Shown here: piece after piece, positions 15,948 through 23,974 of the stretch | How the letters are laid out: each line of letters opens with the position of its first letter | Position numbering within the stretch: position 1 is the stretch's first letter | Source: Anaerolineae bacterium | GTDB lineage: Bacteria; Chloroflexota; Anaerolineae; Anaerolineales; Villigracilaceae | Direction of reading: 5' to 3' | DNA length: 33,305 bases | Assembly (NCBI GenBank): GCA_018645405.1 | Contig: JABGOQ010000125.1 | Coordinates: 1-33,305, forward strand | Made by a program: the position numbers and the translations under genes | The notes under the pieces: generated by a model | Databases searched by the model: none | Told to the model about the DNA's origin: nothing | The model's input: the letters and a program-made list of their open reading frames with translations, nothing else

Positions 15948-16916
15948 ATGAAAACACCCCCTCGACTAAATTTCGCCCATCTCCCAACCCCCATCGAGCA
16001 TCTGCCTCGCCTATCCGAGCATCTCGGCGGGGCGCAGATATACGTTAAGCGTGACGACCAAACCGGTCTCGCTTTTGGCGGCAACAAAACCCGTAAGTTG
16101 GAATTTCTCGTCGCAGAAGCGCAGGCGCAGGGAGCAAAAACGCTCATTTCGGGCGGCGCGGCGCAGTCTAATCATTGCCGCCAGACTGCGGCGGCCGCAA
16201 CTCGTTATGGATTTAAGTGCATCCTTGTCTTGAATGGGGAGGAGCCGGAGCAGCTTTCTGCAAATCTCTTATTGGATAAACTTTTCGGCGCGCACATCGT
16301 CTGGGTCGCTGATCGAAACGACCGTGACCGAATCTTGTGTGAAACCTATGAGCAGAGTCTCGCCGAGGGCGGGATGCCCTATCTCGTCCCCTACGGAGGC
16401 TCCAGCCCAACCGGGGCATTGGGCTATGCTTTTGCCGTGGAAGAACTCATGCAGCAAAACGCAGATTTTGACTGGATTGTTTTTGGCACATCATCTGGTG
16501 GTACGCACGCGGGCTTAACTTTTGGAAAACGTCTCTTCGGCTTCGAGGGGCAGATTCTTGGTATCAGCATTGATGAAGATGAGAACTGGCTCAAGGAGCA
16601 TGTTTCGGGGTTAGCGTCTGATGCCTCCGAGCTGCTCGGCGAACGGGAGCAATTTGAAGTCACGGACGTTCTCGCCAACGACCAGTATTGCAAGGCGGGC
16701 TATGGCATCCTGACCGACCTTGAGCGCGAAGCCGTCCAATTATTTGCCAAATATGAAGGTTTGCTTCTTGACCCCGTTTACACTGGTCGCGCTGCTGGCG
16801 GGATGATTGATCTCATCCGCAAAGGTTTCTTCAAGCCAGCTGACAAAGTGCTTTTCTGGCATACGGGTGGCACACCCAGTTTGTTTGCTGATAAGTATTC
16901 AGAAATAGTGAAGTGA
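15948..16916 (+). CDS. PLP-dependent D-cysteine desulfhydrase / ACC deaminase family protein
   Basis: A 322-residue fold-type II PLP enzyme. The cofactor lysine is Lys47 in FGGNKTRKLEF, and the GGAAQSNHCRQTAAAA phosphate/substrate loop and the FGTSSGGTHAGL phosphate cup are clear. The family includes D-cysteine desulfhydrase (D-cysteine to pyruvate, sulfide and ammonia), L-cysteate sulfo-lyase and ACC deaminase. Sequence motifs alone do not separate these, and D-cysteine desulfhydrase is the most likely. AAGGAG sits seven bases before the ATG. It is the last plus-strand gene before a strand switch and is followed by a strong terminator. Confidence 0.9.
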   Translation: MKTPPRLNFAHLPTPIEHLPRLSEHLGGAQIYVKRDDQTGLAFGGNKTRKLEFLVAEAQAQGAKTLISGGAAQSNHCRQTAAAATRYGFKCILVLNGEEPEQLSANLLLDKLFGAHIVWVADRNDRDRILCETYEQSLAEGGMPYLVPYGGSSPTGALGYAFAVEELMQQNADFDWIVFGTSSGGTHAGLTFGKRLFGFEGQILGISIDEDENWLKEHVSGLASDASELLGEREQFEVTDVLANDQYCKAGYGILTDLEREAVQLFAKYEGLLLDPVYTGRAAGGMIDLIRKGFFKPADKVLFWHTGGTPSLFADKYSEIVK

Positions 16917-16919
16917 ATC

Positions 16920-16951
16920 AAAAAGAGCCAGAATTTTATCTGGCTCTTTTT
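16920..16951. terminator. Intrinsic terminator, probably bidirectional
   Basis: Perfect 13-base arms (AAAAAGAGCCAGA and its complement) with a six-base loop, an A-run on one side and a T-run on the other. It lies three bases after the D-cysteine desulfhydrase-like gene and faces the end of the minus-strand SAM hydrolase gene. Confidence 0.9.
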
Positions 16952-17037
16952 CTTTACTATAGCAATTGAATCGCACATAACTCCTCATAATACTCTACCG
17001 CCGTTGGGGACAGCGGCTAGAGCAGAGGGATGATGTG

Positions 17038-17826
17038 TTAATAAATTAATTCAACTTTATCACCGATTTTTGGCTTTAGCAGGTCGTTGGCATTGCCATT
17101 GACGACCGCGATGATGATATAGCCAGCCGTGCCGTAGAGGGCAATTAGCTCGCCTTCGGGGGCTTCGCCAAAAGTCTGACGGATGCTGGAGATGGTTCTA
17201 TCGCCGATTTTGAGCTTGGCTTTGCTGGCATCAAAATCTTTTGGCAGGTCTTTGCGATAGAAATTTGTGGTGATATTGCCGAGATGGGGGTAGATCAGAA
17301 TGACCTTGCCTTGCGCTCCGCTCACAGTGAAATCTGCTTCTGGAACAGGGATGCGTATCTCGTCGTGGATTTCTTCACCCAGTTCTTCGACGGGAACACC
17401 AGCCGCTAAATGTGCGGCAACGGGGGAGAAAATATCGCGTCCGTGGAAGATATTGCTTTCGAGTTCCCACCAGTATTTGGGCTTGTTGGTGTGGAAGATG
17501 CGAATCTCCCAGCCGTTTTTCTCAGCGCGTTGATAGAGTTTTGAGAAAACGCCATTATCGGGCCCGACAAAATAATGCTCGCCAATTTTTGCCACGATGG
17601 GGCGGCGGGCTGTACCAACGCCGGGGTCTACGACAACGATGTGGATTGAGCCGGGCGGGAAATACCAGACTTCATGGTCGAGATACCAGGTTGCGTAGTT
17701 GATATCTTGGGGCGGGATCGCGGAGGTGATGTCGCTGATCATCGCGTTAGGGGCGATGTTCCAGATCACGCCGCGCATTGAGCCGACGCTTGAGCCAAAA
17801 TCGGTGGTGATTGAAATGTGTTTCAT
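17038..17826 (-). CDS. S-adenosyl-L-methionine hydrolase (DUF62 / SAM hydroxide adenosyltransferase)
   Basis: A 262-residue enzyme of the DUF62 family, which splits SAM to adenosine and methionine using activated water and is related to fluorinase. TTDFG opens the protein, and VVVDPGVGTARRPI and FVGPDNGVF are clear family motifs. The start at 17826 is supported by AAGGAGAT just upstream. The frame continues 28 codons further, but that extension is repeat DNA that happens to read through to the stop of the upstream gene. The loop after TTDFG (SSVGSMRG) looks about three residues shorter than the usual GTxDxYVGxMKG and lacks its Asp. Activity therefore needs caution. Confidence 0.9.
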   Translation of the reverse strand: MKHISITTDFGSSVGSMRGVIWNIAPNAMISDITSAIPPQDINYATWYLDHEVWYFPPGSIHIVVVDPGVGTARRPIVAKIGEHYFVGPDNGVFSKLYQRAEKNGWEIRIFHTNKPKYWWELESNIFHGRDIFSPVAAHLAAGVPVEELGEEIHDEIRIPVPEADFTVSGAQGKVILIYPHLGNITTNFYRKDLPKDFDASKAKLKIGDRTISSIRQTFGEAPEGELIALYGTAGYIIIAVVNGNANDLLKPKIGDKVELIY

Positions 17827-17842
17827 ATTATCTCCTTCGAAG

Positions 17843-17904
17843 AAACCCGACAGGTCTTTGCGAAGCACCCCGTCAGTTTCTGAGGGGTAAGATCTGTCAG
17901 GTTT
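17843..17904. repeat. Nested inverted repeat, AAACCCGACAGGTCTT family
   Basis: Sixteen-base outer arms pair with two G-T wobbles. An inner ACCCC-TCAG hairpin sits in the loop. The outer arm matches that of the element at 33201-33296 at 13 of 16 positions. It fills the gap between the penicillin acylase and SAM hydrolase genes and has no stop codon in the downstream gene's frame. Confidence 0.8.
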
Positions 17905-17909
17905 AGTCA

Positions 17910-20459
17910 TTATGGCACTAAAGTTAGGTGTGCTTCGCTATAACCAATAATAGAGTCTTGCTCCCAATACATCGGGTAATACTCGATATTGCGCCATAGG
18001 TCTGCCATATCTATATGGTGCTGATGATCAACATGCCCTGATTCACCAGTAGTATGGACGGTGAGGGAGTTGTCGAGGTCGCTTAGGTCTACGATCATGC
18101 GCATGGAGGGAACCCAATTTACGAAATAGCCGTCGATGGGGTCCCAGCCGGTGGCATTGACGATGCTTGCGCCGCCAGCAGTGGGGAAGGCTCCACGATT
18201 GAGAAGATTTTCGATGGGGGCGATGCCCGATTGCCCTAAAGTTGAGTTTTCAAAAGTAGATGTGTGCATCTTGCCCCAGTTCCATTTGGCGGGGTCTTTG
18301 CCTTGCAGGTCTTCCATTTCTTCTACGGCCATTTCAAAGGCTTTGGCGAAAATTTCATCACGGGTTTCGAATTCGTCTGTTTCTTTATCATCCCAGAAGA
18401 AGTGATTTTGATCTGGAGTGATGTTGCGCATGACTTCGAACCAGCGTGAGCCGCCCCCCGGGTAATAATCTTCGGGGAGGTCATCGTGGAAGGTGAGGGC
18501 GAGCAGGTTTTTCCAGTAGGCGGCGAAGAGAGCGGCGGGGGCTGAATCCATGTCGTTTTGCAAATCCCAAGCTGAAAGGAGAGCGTATCGTTCGGCTAGT
18601 TGCCTTTCGAAGGCTACCTGCCCAAGAAGCGGCACCAGTGTTTTGGCGTTGAGATTCTTATTATCCCCCTGCATTTTTTGCATATAGGCCATATCGATTT
18701 CTGCGGGGGCTTCGGCGAGCATGTCTACGATGGCTTGAGCGCGGTAACCATATGCCCAATCGTCGGTGACGAAGTGTTCGTAGTCGAAGGGCGGGACGCG
18801 GTTGTTGGCGGTGGCGATGAAGCCCGATTGCGGGTTGAGAACGTAGGGGAGTTCTTCAAAGGGGATGTAGCCTGTCCACTCGAATTCGTCTGTCCAGCCG
18901 GGGACGGGGTAGCGACCGTTGCCGCCCGCACGCATGGGGACGCGCCCGGGCATCTGGTAGCCGATATTGCCTTCGATGTCGGCGTAAATCAGGTTTTGGG
19001 CGGGGACAACAAAATTGGCAGCAGCGGCGCGGAATTCTTCCCAATTTGTGGCTTTGTTGAAGCCCCAAATTGCTTCAAAAACGGAGCCGGGTTCAAGAGC
19101 TGTCCAACTGAGTGCTATGACGTAGTTTTCAGGCAAGCCAAGACCGGCTTTGTCTTTGAAGGCTTCTTGGTCGTCTTCAAGGTCTTCGTTTTTGAGCGGG
19201 CCGTAATTGTCTGAAATCACCGGCCCGTGCCGCGTGCTACGCACGGTTAGCTCTACAGGGTCACCGCCGCCTACGTTGATAATTTCGGTGCGGGTTTCAA
19301 AATCGACCCATTCTCCGTTGACTTCATATTGATTGGGGTTATCGGGGTTGACTTTTTCGATGAATAGATCCATCACGTCGGGACCTGTATTGGTGAAGCC
19401 CCAAGCAACATTGGCGTTGTGCCCAATTACAACGCCCGGCACGCCGGCAAAGGAAAACCCGGTAGATTCGTAGGGGCAGGCTTCGCTAACTGGCATACAG
19501 CGTAAATCAATTTGATGCCAGATGGATGGCATCTGGATGCCCAAATGCGGATCATTGGCGAGGATCGGCATGCCGGTATTTGTGTGGGACCCGTCCACGA
19601 CCCATGAATTTGACCCGATGCCTGCTCCCGCTGGACCAAGCAGACCATCGAGTAGGGCAAAGTTTGCGTTCACGTTTTCAAGCACACTTGTGGTGGTCGT
19701 GTCTTGTAGTGCCGAAAGAGAAACGGATTCCGTTAATGCTACGTTCTCTCCGATTGTGGGAACAATAACAGGGTGGTCTTCAGGATAGGGCGGGAAAAGC
19801 TCTTCAACCTGCTCGGCAGTGAGTGTGTTCAGCAAAATAGCACGTTCGATTTCCGCGCCCATATTGCCGCGCAAATCCCAAGCCATCGCTTTGCCCCACG
19901 TTAGCGAGTGGATGGGTGTCCACGGCTCGGGAGTATAGTCTGCGTTGATGAGTTTCAGGATGCCATATTCGAGGCTAAGTTCTGTGCCGGTGCGCCCTTC
20001 TGTCAGATAGGCGTTTACACCATCAGCATAGGTGTCAAGCATTATTTTGGCATCGCCATCCGCAGAGGCGTATTCCACCTCGGCAGTTTGTCGCCACCCC
20101 AATGTGCGGAGGAAGGAATCTGTCTCAACCTGCGCATCCCCGAACATTTCAGAGAGCGTCCCGGAGCCGATATGACGCCAGGCATCCATTTGCCAGAAAC
20201 GATCCTGCGCTTGGACGTATCCCTGCGCCATGAAAAGATCATGTAGCGTGCTGGCGTAGATGTGCGGGATGCCCATCTCATCACGGTAAACTTCGACAGG
20301 CGCATCCAAACCTTCGATGCTGAATTCCCCGTCCACTTGCGGGAAAGAGAGTGGTGTATTGACTATGACCCAGTTCTTATAAAAAAGATTGCCGCCAACG
20401 GCGACAGTGAGTAGGAAAATAACTACTCCTATTAGAAAATGCCGAACTTTTTTTGACAT
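17910..20459 (-). CDS. Penicillin acylase family protein (Ntn hydrolase)
   Basis: An 849-residue exported amidase precursor. An N-terminal signal anchor (residues 8-24) suggests periplasmic or surface location. The alpha chain has the MAQGYVQAQDRFWQMDAWRH block of the family. Autoproteolysis is predicted between Gly282 and Ser283 (GIG/SNSWVVDG), which exposes Ser283 as the nucleophile. The beta chain carries LANDPHLG, TRHGPVIS and the GDNKNLNAK region. Relatives cleave penicillins, acyl-homoserine lactones or lipopeptide amides, and the natural substrate here is unknown. GGAGGAGT precedes the ATG. Its stop overlaps an in-frame ATG (TAATG) of the repeat leading to the SAM hydrolase, so the two may be co-transcribed. 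Confidence 0.94.
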   Translation of the reverse strand: MSKKVRHFLIGVVIFLLTVAVGGNLFYKNWVIVNTPLSFPQVDGEFSIEGLDAPVEVYRDEMGIPHIYASTLHDLFMAQGYVQAQDRFWQMDAWRHIGSGTLSEMFGDAQVETDSFLRTLGWRQTAEVEYASADGDAKIMLDTYADGVNAYLTEGRTGTELSLEYGILKLINADYTPEPWTPIHSLTWGKAMAWDLRGNMGAEIERAILLNTLTAEQVEELFPPYPEDHPVIVPTIGENVALTESVSLSALQDTTTTSVLENVNANFALLDGLLGPAGAGIGSNSWVVDGSHTNTGMPILANDPHLGIQMPSIWHQIDLRCMPVSEACPYESTGFSFAGVPGVVIGHNANVAWGFTNTGPDVMDLFIEKVNPDNPNQYEVNGEWVDFETRTEIINVGGGDPVELTVRSTRHGPVISDNYGPLKNEDLEDDQEAFKDKAGLGLPENYVIALSWTALEPGSVFEAIWGFNKATNWEEFRAAAANFVVPAQNLIYADIEGNIGYQMPGRVPMRAGGNGRYPVPGWTDEFEWTGYIPFEELPYVLNPQSGFIATANNRVPPFDYEHFVTDDWAYGYRAQAIVDMLAEAPAEIDMAYMQKMQGDNKNLNAKTLVPLLGQVAFERQLAERYALLSAWDLQNDMDSAPAALFAAYWKNLLALTFHDDLPEDYYPGGGSRWFEVMRNITPDQNHFFWDDKETDEFETRDEIFAKAFEMAVEEMEDLQGKDPAKWNWGKMHTSTFENSTLGQSGIAPIENLLNRGAFPTAGGASIVNATGWDPIDGYFVNWVPSMRMIVDLSDLDNSLTVHTTGESGHVDHQHHIDMADLWRNIEYYPMYWEQDSIIGYSEAHLTLVP

Positions 20460-20555
20460 TACTCCTCCAGTTTGACGAATTGAATTCAGGTATTATACAT
20501 GAGGATTGGAGCATGTTTATGGGATTGGATTTGGTTTTAAAAAATAAAGATTGGG

Positions 20556-20561
20556 TATAAT
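20556..20561 (+). promoter_or_regulatory. Perfect TATAAT six bases before a lipoprotein ATG
   Basis: TATAAT ends exactly six bases before the ATG at 20568. The expected transcription start would fall on that ATG. A second in-frame ATG at 20589 has a GGAG at 20581-20584, so this promoter bears on which start is used. Confidence 0.55.
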
Positions 20562-20567
20562 TAGCGC

Positions 20568-21278
20568 ATGAAACTTTTTTGGAGATTTATGGAAAAGAAA
20601 AGAAGCTTTAGTTTGTTTTTATTATTATTTATGTTTTTATCAGGGTGCTCTTCCTCTTCTCAAGAGCCTAATTTTATTTTAACGGTTGTGGCAGGAACAC
20701 AAACAGCTGCAGCATATCAGACAGATGCTGCGGAATCTTTGTATACACGAACACCAACGCCTTCGATACTTCGTGCTACAATAACATTGCAACCAACTGC
20801 AACAGTCTATGTTTTTGTGCCCACGCCAAGCAATACGCCAACTATGACGCCCAGCGCAACCCGAACGCCTCTAATTAGAACTGAGTGGCCTGACTGGAAA
20901 ACAGGGAATGTGATTAAAATGCCTAGCGGTAGTGGCTGGAATATTGGTACCAACAAAAAATTTAGTAGCCTGACAGGCCTAATGGTGATGGTGACGCGCA
21001 GAAATGGGGTAAGGCTTCGTCCCATACCAAGTAAAGCGATTGGCGGCCCGATGGAGGAGCCGGGCTCCGCTTTTACGTTGACAGGTGTGATGAACAAAGA
21101 CCCAGAACGTGTTTGGCTTTTTGCACAAGTGATTGCTGTGAATGGTAAGACTTATTGGGTTGGCGGTTCAGAAGGTGACGAGAATACAGACCCAACCCAT
21201 GCTTTGCGTTTTTACTATCCTAATCTTACCGCTTCGCCCACACCTTCTCCTACGCTCTCGCAAACACCAACACCCTAA
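20568..21278 (+). CDS. Predicted Thr/Pro-rich lipoprotein of unknown function
   Basis: A 236-residue exported protein not recognised as any named family. A signal peptide with a textbook lipobox (LSGC, Cys27) indicates lipidation. A Thr/Pro-rich spacer (about residues 60-105, TRTPTPS, TPSNTPTMTPSATRTP) leads to a compact domain at about 110-220 with NGVRLRPIPS and KTYWVGG strands, possibly SH3-like. The C-terminus is again Thr/Pro-rich. Two starts are possible: ATG 20568 directly after a TATAAT, as a leaderless mRNA, or ATG 20589 with GGAG before it. Both give a good signal peptide. It converges with the next gene on a shared terminator. Confidence 0.8.
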   Translation: MKLFWRFMEKKRSFSLFLLLFMFLSGCSSSSQEPNFILTVVAGTQTAAAYQTDAAESLYTRTPTPSILRATITLQPTATVYVFVPTPSNTPTMTPSATRTPLIRTEWPDWKTGNVIKMPSGSGWNIGTNKKFSSLTGLMVMVTRRNGVRLRPIPSKAIGGPMEEPGSAFTLTGVMNKDPERVWLFAQVIAVNGKTYWVGGSEGDENTDPTHALRFYYPNLTASPTPSPTLSQTPTP

Positions 21279-21308
21279 AGCTTTCTGTTTGGAAGCATGC
21301 AAGAAATG

Positions 21309-21340
21309 AAAACGCCGCTCTTTTTAGAGCGGCGTTTTTT
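21309..21340. terminator. Bidirectional intrinsic terminator
   Basis: Perfect 13-base arms (AAAACGCCGCTCT and its complement) with a four-base loop, GC-rich stem, and A/T runs on both sides. It lies between two convergent lipoprotein-like genes and would serve both. Confidence 0.93.
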
Positions 21341-21359
21341 AGTTTAGATGTCCAAAATC

Positions 21360-23882
21360 TTACTGTGCCAACCCCAATAATCTCGGATACCAATACCAGA
21401 GTAAATCAGCAGTGGGTTTTCCATAGATCGAAGCGGATTTGTCTTGGAGCATCACAGGTGGATAGTAGCCTCGACTGATAATGCCATCAATCCATGCACG
21501 CCCATTGATGGCGGTGAGCATCACTTCGTAGACATCTGTTTGGGCCTGTAGATTTAGCCCCACTGAAGGAATATCCGCATTAGGACGATTGAGCGATGTC
21601 CAATCAAGGCAGCCTCCAGACGCGGCAGGAATGCAGGCAGATTCTGCGCCTGTTGCTGAAGGAACGGCTAAGCCAAGAATAATCTCTTTTCCAATGCTGA
21701 CTTGGTAAGGAGAAATTTCTTCGTCGAGTAAGCGTATTGCTTCAGCAATCATCGTATCTTTATTAGTGGGACTTTCTTGACTGAGAGGAGCATCCCAGAG
21801 CAGGTAAACGCCGTCTACGCTTTTGATGATGGATGGCGCATTAGCGAGGCTCCCTGGGGTATAAGGTAATGCCCACCAGATTTCACCGCCAAAATGACCA
21901 CGCAGTTCAGTCAGGATTGCATTCCAGCGTAACTCCGCATCGGCGGGGACGCCGGAAGATTGCCCATCTGCGAGAATCCCGTTTTGCATAGCGGGAGCAA
22001 GCCAATCTCCACCGAGTACTAAAACCTGCGTATTGTTGCGTGCGGCGATGTCGGCGTGGTGCAGCGCAAATTGACGGTAGCGGTCGAAAAAGTTATTCCA
22101 CCAGCCAAAATCACGAGGTGCACTCATCCACCAATCATCAGCAGGGGCGGGGAAGTTTGGGGTTGGGAAAATGGCGGTGTTCAAGTTTAGGGCATGGGCT
22201 TGCTCCATCATTTTTGTTGTATCGCCCCAGAGCGGATCTTGGGCAGGTTGGGCGTTGAAAACAAGTGGCTGTGTACGGGTGAAAGTCCAACTTGGGGTGA
22301 GCACAATCCAGTTTGCATTGAGTGCTTGAACATTTTGCATTGCCTGCGAAGTGAAATTCATCCAACTTGGCGTGTAATTAGATTGAAATTCGACGCCTGC
22401 GATAAACTCGGTATTACGAGCCTGAATGGGTGCGGCAACGAGTGTATATGGCATGTTCTCCTCAAGCCAAGCCCAACCTGTAATATTGTCGCGAATATCT
22501 TGTGGTGCAAGGCTGGTGGTTATTTGACGACCTGACGAAGTGTTACTCATTGTAGCAAGATCGTCTGCGCTGCCGCATTGGGCATTTCTGCAATAACGAT
22601 AGCCAAAATTATTGACAATATCGAGAGGTCCGTAGAGCTTATAGCTCCAGTGGTTATTGCCCATCGCCCACATTGGGATAGGTTCTGTCCAAGCGTAGGG
22701 TGAAAACTGGATATAGATAACATCCCCCGCCGGTGTATTTGTGGGGACGTTAAGATCGAATACAATCGGTGACGAGGGGCCTGCTTGCCAACTTTCGACT
22801 TTGTCTTCGACGATAATATCTGTTGCGGGAACAACTAATCGCCGAAGGTTATTCTCTCCGCTTTTTTTGTGTTCGGCGTTCCAGAATCCGTCACCAAGCG
22901 TATATTTATAGCGCAGGTCTGTTCCTATTGGTAGTTGCATGGTAATGCTTCGGCGTCCATCCGTCATCAGGGAGAGTGTTGGCATTCTGTCTGAAACTGT
23001 GCTAAATCCACCGCTTAGGTCGCCGAAAGTATTACCAAGTTGAAGTAAATTTCCAGCCAGACGCACAGGTGCACCATCAACGGTGTTTTTAGGTAGATCA
23101 GCGATGAATGTGACTGTGACCAATTGTGCCGGGGCAACGTGGATCTGCACAGGTGTAACCAAATTTGCTTCTACCTGTGCGCCCTGTTGGAAGGGTTGAT
23201 AGGAGCCATCCATTGCGTAGCCTGAGAGCATATGCAAACCTGGCAAAACACCTTCAAGCAGGAAATTTCCAGAAGAATCAGTCAGGGTTTGAGTGCCACC
23301 TACACTGATGAGCAAATTAGGAACAGGCTGCCCGCTGATAGAATCGACAGCCAAGCCTTGGATATGACCAATTGCGCCTGTGAAGTTTTGCCCGGTCCAG
23401 CTCGTTACTGTATCTTCAATAGAGCCTGTCCCGTCTACTTTATAAAGACGATAACGTACAGGGAGATTATCGCTAGCGGTTTCTTGAGAGCGATTATTTC
23501 CTGCGATAATGTAGCGGTATTTGACAACAGCATTGAGGGGAAGAGGCAGCGAAGTTGTATATGTTTGTGCGTCTATGATCTCAAGAGGATAATTTACTGC
23601 ATTGAAGGGGAGTCCGGTCACTTCGTCGAGGATGCTGAGAGCGAGAATATCTCCCTCGTTAAGGGGTATCGGGATATGGACGGTGAATCTGGTTTCTGCA
23701 GAAGGAATGGGTGTAGATATGGACGTGCCATCCGTCACAGTTTCAGTGGGAGGTGTGTCTTCGTCAGAGCTTCCGCCTCCAAAGTCAAATAAAGAGAAGG
23801 TGCAGGCGAGGCTGCTTAAAAGAATAATTGCAGCAAAAGTTAGGATAACTGTTTTAGAGAGTGGAGTATGTTTTTTTTGCAT
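21360..23882 (-). CDS. Large exported protein with carboxypeptidase-regulatory-like domain and GH113-like TIM barrel
   Basis: An 840-residue surface protein. The N-terminus is a signal peptide ending SSLAC; the -3 residue is Ser, so the lipobox is imperfect but lipidation is likely. A Thr/Pro/Ser linker follows. The middle holds beta-rich modules: about 180-255 resembles a carboxypeptidase regulatory-like domain (VDSISGQPVPNLLISVGG), with other modules around it. From about residue 490 (FIAGVEFQSNYTPSW) to the end (SIYGKPTADLLWYWYPRL) the pattern is that of a GH113-like or related TIM barrel. The usual catalytic Glu strands seem changed (VLGGDWL and IILGLAVPSA). The ATG at 23882 was chosen over an in-frame GTG at 23891 because AAGAAG precedes it. 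Confidence 0.78.
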   Translation of the reverse strand: MQKKHTPLSKTVILTFAAIILLSSLACTFSLFDFGGGSSDEDTPPTETVTDGTSISTPIPSAETRFTVHIPIPLNEGDILALSILDEVTGLPFNAVNYPLEIIDAQTYTTSLPLPLNAVVKYRYIIAGNNRSQETASDNLPVRYRLYKVDGTGSIEDTVTSWTGQNFTGAIGHIQGLAVDSISGQPVPNLLISVGGTQTLTDSSGNFLLEGVLPGLHMLSGYAMDGSYQPFQQGAQVEANLVTPVQIHVAPAQLVTVTFIADLPKNTVDGAPVRLAGNLLQLGNTFGDLSGGFSTVSDRMPTLSLMTDGRRSITMQLPIGTDLRYKYTLGDGFWNAEHKKSGENNLRRLVVPATDIIVEDKVESWQAGPSSPIVFDLNVPTNTPAGDVIYIQFSPYAWTEPIPMWAMGNNHWSYKLYGPLDIVNNFGYRYCRNAQCGSADDLATMSNTSSGRQITTSLAPQDIRDNITGWAWLEENMPYTLVAAPIQARNTEFIAGVEFQSNYTPSWMNFTSQAMQNVQALNANWIVLTPSWTFTRTQPLVFNAQPAQDPLWGDTTKMMEQAHALNLNTAIFPTPNFPAPADDWWMSAPRDFGWWNNFFDRYRQFALHHADIAARNNTQVLVLGGDWLAPAMQNGILADGQSSGVPADAELRWNAILTELRGHFGGEIWWALPYTPGSLANAPSIIKSVDGVYLLWDAPLSQESPTNKDTMIAEAIRLLDEEISPYQVSIGKEIILGLAVPSATGAESACIPAASGGCLDWTSLNRPNADIPSVGLNLQAQTDVYEVMLTAINGRAWIDGIISRGYYPPVMLQDKSASIYGKPTADLLWYWYPRLLGLAQ

Positions 23883-23974
23883 GTTTTTCACTTCTTGGGT
23901 TTGAAACGATAAATATTTAAAAGATATTGCGTAAACTGATGAAACGAAACACTCCCTACTATTTACACAATATA

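Noticed and set aside
18600-19214. A 204-codon plus-strand frame antisense to the penicillin acylase gene
   Set aside because: It is a codon-bias shadow of a well-supported gene. No domain or ribosome site supports it.
17910-20459. A quorum-quenching or beta-lactam resistance role for the penicillin acylase
   Set aside because: The family is broad and nothing in the neighbourhood points to acyl-homoserine lactones or antibiotics. Only the fold and catalytic Ser can be supported.
23232-23792. A 186-codon plus-strand frame antisense to the large exported protein
   Set aside because: Irregular composition, no recognisable motif, and fully inside a convincing minus-strand gene.
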